From positions 1 through 19,059 of the forward strand of contig JAFDFW010000005.1 in NCBI GenBank assembly GCA_019309605.1: a DNA stretch of 19,059 nucleotides. Direction: 5' to 3'. Positions 16,721 through 19,059 of the stretch are shown here, in pieces (positions within the stretch are counted from its first letter, which is position 1; every line of letters begins with the position of its first letter). The position numbers and the translations under genes were made by a program. The notes under the pieces are model-generated. The model saw only the letters and a program-made list of their open reading frames with translations, was not told the DNA's origin and made no database searches. The DNA comes from Deltaproteobacteria bacterium (GTDB lineage Bacteria > Myxococcota_A > Polyangia > Polyangiales > Houyiibacteriaceae).

Positions 16721-17110
16721 GTGACCACGAAGAAGACGATCCTCGTCCTCGATGACGATCCCTCCGTACGACACATGCTCGAAGTCCTGCTCGAACAGGA
16801 CGGGCATGCCGTCATCGCGGCAGGCGACGTCCGTTCGGCACTGGCGCAGTGCGCAGTCGATCTACCGGACTTGATGGTCGTCGACCTGATGCTCCCGGTC
16901 GAAGACGGTGAGATGTTCCTGCGCGAGTTTCGCCATCGCTGGAGGCACACCAAAGTTCCCGTCATCCTCTTGAGCGCCAGCACTGCACGGAATGAAATCG
17001 CGCGACGCCTCGACGTCGAGGCCACGCTCCCGAAGCCGTTTCTTGCGGAGGACCTGCGGGAGCTCGTCGCGACGCTCACGCGGGACCGCGACACGGTGGC
17101 GGCTGGCTGA
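16721..17110 (+). CDS. Single-domain response regulator (receiver only)
   Basis: 129 residues making up one complete receiver domain and nothing else. The acidic pocket is Asp11-Asp12 in LVLDDDPS, the phosphorylation site is Asp55 in VVDLMLP, the switch Ser is 85 (LLSAS) and the conserved Lys is 105 (LPKPF). Such CheY-like proteins act by protein contact or as phosphate shuttles. There is no DNA-binding output. It could receive phosphate from the HPt of the hybrid kinase at 9097-11244, but the genes are 5.5 kb apart and that pairing is speculative. The short-chain dehydrogenase remnant follows 27 bases downstream on the same strand. Confidence 0.9.
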   Translation: MTTKKTILVLDDDPSVRHMLEVLLEQDGHAVIAAGDVRSALAQCAVDLPDLMVVDLMLPVEDGEMFLREFRHRWRHTKVPVILLSASTARNEIARRLDVEATLPKPFLAEDLRELVATLTRDRDTVAAG

Positions 17111-17137
17111 CGGTCGAACCGCCGCGCCGCGCGTGGT

Positions 17138-17859
17138 ATGAGCGGCGGCATGGATCAAGTGTACGCCGATGGGTTGTTCTCGGACGAAGTGGTCTTGGTC
17201 ACCGGAGGTGGGACGGGTATTGGGCTCGCCTCCGCAACAGAAATGGGCCTCCTGGGCGCCAAGGTGGCGATCTGCGGAAGGCGGCCGGACCCGTTGAAGA
17301 GTGCGGTAGCCGAGCTCGAGTCCAAGGGTATCGAGGCGTTCGGCGCCCCGTGCGACATCCGAGAGCCTGATGCGATCGCCGCTTTCATAGACTCTGTGCT
17401 CGAGCGCTTTGGGCGCATCGACGTCCTGATCAACAACGCCGGCGGGCAGTTCCCGACAACCGCCGAGGCGCTCTCGCCGAAGGGCTTCGCCGCACGGGCA
17501 TGCTGCACACGGGTGCCGCACGCGCCGGCGTCGACAACATGACCAAGACGCTCGCGGTGGAATGGGCGCTTCATGGCATCAGGGTCAACGCGGTGGCTCC
17601 TGGTGTGATCGTCACCGGCGGCACCAAGCAGTACCCGCCCGAGCTCCTCGACGACGCAGAGAAGGCCAATCCGTTGCACCGGCTCGGCACCGCAGAGGAA
17701 GTGTCCCATCTGATCACATACCTCGCGTCGCGCTATGCCGACTTCGTGGCAGGCCAAACGTTTTACATCGATGGCGGCGCCAGCCTCTGGGGCGAACAAT
17801 GGTTCATCCCGGAGGATGTGCCGAAGTCCCCCCCTTACCCGGTCCCCGACCGCGGCTAG
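17138..17859 (+). pseudogene. Short-chain dehydrogenase/reductase (enoyl-CoA reductase-like), internal deletion and frameshift
   Basis: Two fragments of one SDR in different frames. The first (from 17138, or ATG 17150) has the nucleotide-binding VTGGGTGIG, the acidic CDIREPD and the structural NNAGGQFP, and runs to SPKGFAA near 17490. The second frame (from about 17498) continues with GMLHTGAARAGVDNMTK, RVNAVAPGV and GQTFYIDGGASLW to 17859. The order matches peroxisomal-type trans-2-enoyl-CoA or 2,4-dienoyl-CoA reductases (PECR/DECR class). By memory of that family about 40 residues are missing between the parts, including the segment around the structural Asn and active-site strand. The lost DNA must be 3n+1 bases. 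As read, no intact enzyme is made. An assembly error is possible. The stop shares the bases CTAG with the stop of tatC on the other strand. Confidence 0.8.
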
Positions 17860-18699
17860 GGGCTGGGCTTCTTCTGGAAGATACTAAGCACGTAGGCGCA
17901 GCCGACTCCGACGAAGTAGAGCAGCACGAGCGGGATCAGCATCATCACCATCGTGTAGACATCTTGCGGCGTGAGCAGCATCGAAATAAAGGCCGCGCAG
18001 ACGATCCACCAGCGCGAGAACTTCAACAGCTGCTGCCATGTCACGAGGCCCGCGCCCGCGAGGAAGGTCACGACGACCGGCACCTCGAAAACGACGCCGA
18101 ACGCAAGCAGCATTCTGCGGAAGAACGGCATGTACTCTTTGACGAAAAGCGTGGCGACCAAGGTCTCGTCGCTGAAACCAAGCAGCACGGTAAACGCCTC
18201 AGGAAATACGAGCTTATAGCCAAACACCGCTCCGCCCGCGAAACACACCGTTGACGCGATGATGAAGGGAATGGCGAGCGCCTTCTCCTTCTTGTAGAGC
18301 CCGGGCGCGATGAACATCCAGAGCTGCCAGAAGATCCAGGGGGAAGCGAGGAGCACGCCCACGACGAGGGAGTTCTTCATGTACATCATGAAGGCATCCG
18401 CAGGCCCCGCGAATCGCAGCACCGCCCTACCAGGCAGTTCGAGCTTCTCCCAAGCTGGCTGAAGCGGCGCGACCAAGAAATCCTTGATCTCCCCAAGCTG
18501 GCTGAAGCGGCGCGACCAAGAAATCCTTGATCTCCGTCTTGAAGAACCAACTGATCGCGACGGCCGGAATCAACCCGAGGATCGCGCGCAGCAAACGCGA
18601 GCGGAGATCGTTGACATGCTGAAAGAACGTCATCGCCGGATCCTCTGCGGGGAGCGGCGGCAACTGGGGCTCCGGGATCTGGATCTGGTCGGACGTCAT
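17856..18699 (-). pseudogene. tatC: Sec-independent translocase TatC, frame broken by a 43-base tandem duplication
   Basis: The 5' frame starts MTSDQIQIPE, includes FFQHVNDLRSRLL (signal-peptide binding region) and first helix, then KDFLVAPLQPAW. The 3' frame continues VAPLQPAWEKLELPG through ASPWIFWQLWMFIAPGLYKKE, FGVVFEVPVV and LLTPQDV to the end. These are TatC hallmarks, with about six membrane helices. Between the frames lies an exact 43-base duplication (18449-18535). Removing one copy joins the frames into a 266-residue TatC of normal length, so the gene was intact before duplication. As read, the product stops early. The ATG overlaps the tatB TGA by 4 bases (ATGA). TatC is the core receptor of twin-arginine export, so loss would be a strong phenotype. 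Confidence 0.88.
18449..18535. repeat. Exact 43-base tandem duplication inside tatC
   Basis: Bases 18449-18491 are repeated directly as 18492-18534, and the match runs one base further. The unit covers CAAGCTGGCTGAAGCGGCGC and neighbouring bases. Because 43 is not a multiple of 3, it shifts the tatC frame. Confidence 0.95.
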
Positions 18700-19059
18700 G
18701 AATGCTTTGCCTCGGGAGGCGCATCCGCTTCGGACTCCGGCTCCTCGGCTACGGGCCCCGGCGCATCGGCCGCATCGGTCGCGTCGGTCGCGTCGGTCGC
18801 AAGTATGGGCGGAGCTGCGCTCGCCGCCCCGGTCACCGACGAAGTCTTGACCGGTCCCACGCTCGGCGACGGGCTTGGCGCTTTGTCCTGCACCGGACCG
18901 GGCCGGGCCTTCGGCGGGCGGATCGGCGGAGCACGAAACGGGTCCCCTTCGCGCATCAGTTCGTCGAGCCCGATCGCGTCTTTGAAATCGCGGCTCGCGT
19001 TGCGTACTTGGCGAACCCCTTTGCCGACGGTCCGCATGAACGTGGGCAGCTTGTCCGGC
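18696..19059 (-). CDS. tatB: Sec-independent translocase TatB, C-terminal part
   Basis: The reading frame is open to the right edge of the window, so the N-terminal membrane helix is missing. The visible part starts PDKLPTFMRTVGKGVRQVR, followed by NASRDFKDAIGLDELM, the amphipathic helix and acidic stretch of TatA/TatB-family proteins. The remaining about 80 residues are Pro/Ala/Asp/Thr-rich, with a small repeat (ATDATDATDAADAP), as in the disordered tails of many TatB proteins. The stop overlaps the tatC start (ATGA), and the tatB-then-tatC order supports TatB rather than TatA. The internal ATG at 19037 should not be taken as the start, because the conserved helix continues upstream of it. 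With TatC it would form the twin-arginine substrate receptor. Confidence 0.82.
   Translation of the reverse strand, partial: PDKLPTFMRTVGKGVRQVRNASRDFKDAIGLDELMREGDPFRAPPIRPPKARPGPVQDKAPSPSPSVGPVKTSSVTGAASAAPPILATDATDATDAADAPGPVAEEPESEADAPPEAKHS
18763..18798. repeat. Four 9-base tandem repeats in the tatB tail
   Basis: GCATCGGCC, GCATCGGTC, GCGTCGGTC, GCGTCGGTC. The units are in frame (9 bases) and encode an Ala/Thr/Asp repeat in a disordered tail, so copy-number change would not break the frame. Confidence 0.8.

Noticed and set aside
17856..18476. Shorter intact TatC starting at an internal TTG
   Set aside because: It lacks the first helix and the signal-peptide binding segment; the frame break is better explained by the 43-base duplication.
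1..19059. CRISPR, tRNA/rRNA, insertion sequence, prophage or defence island
   Set aside because: No regularly spaced repeats, no transposase, integrase, nuclease or phage-like reading frame, and no RNA gene sequence was recognised by eye.

Overview
This window looks like ordinary chromosomal DNA from a GC-rich Gram-negative bacterium. A lineage in or near the Myxococcota (former Deltaproteobacteria) seems likely. This rests on the GC-rich sequence, the lipoprotein and tatB/tatC genes, the density of signalling proteins (GAF-GGDEF, tripartite hybrid kinase, lone receiver), a PEGA-like envelope protein and an unusually long biotin-containing acyl-CoA carboxylase subunit. It is an inference, not a phylogenetic result. 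I see no tRNA, rRNA, CRISPR array, insertion sequence or prophage gene. No gene-free stretch exceeds about 220 bases.

Left part (1-8096): a minus-strand pyruvate dehydrogenase operon (E1 alpha, E1 beta and the start of E2), tightly coupled by GTGA overlap or a 3-base gap. Then comes a divergent GAF-GGDEF diguanylate cyclase gene. The space between the two promoters (2267-2482) carries a perfect 11-base inverted repeat. Next is a minus-strand two-gene acyl-CoA carboxylase operon: a carboxyltransferase subunit followed by a 934-residue biotin carboxylase plus biotinyl carrier subunit, coupled through a TGATG junction. Together the PDH and carboxylase operons cover acetyl-CoA production and acyl-CoA carboxylation.

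Middle (8205-15560): a plus-strand inositol monophosphatase gene (suhB type) followed 31 bases later by a membrane hybrid histidine kinase with receiver and HPt domains. gyrB converges on it from the minus strand. Behind gyrB lies a minus-strand ABC-2 exporter pair (ATPase then permease, coupled by GTGA).

Right part (15658-19059): a small membrane-anchored PEGA-like protein converges with, and overlaps by 29 bases, a lipoprotein of unknown function. A single-domain response regulator follows. Next is a short-chain dehydrogenase gene (PECR/DECR-like) that has lost an internal segment and its frame. Last is a tatB-tatC pair on the minus strand in which tatC is broken by an exact 43-base tandem duplication. 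Two frame-breaking lesions within about 1.0 kb are the most notable feature of the window; they are either real (decay, or a reversible switch in tatC) or assembly errors. I did not find a convincing new multi-gene system.
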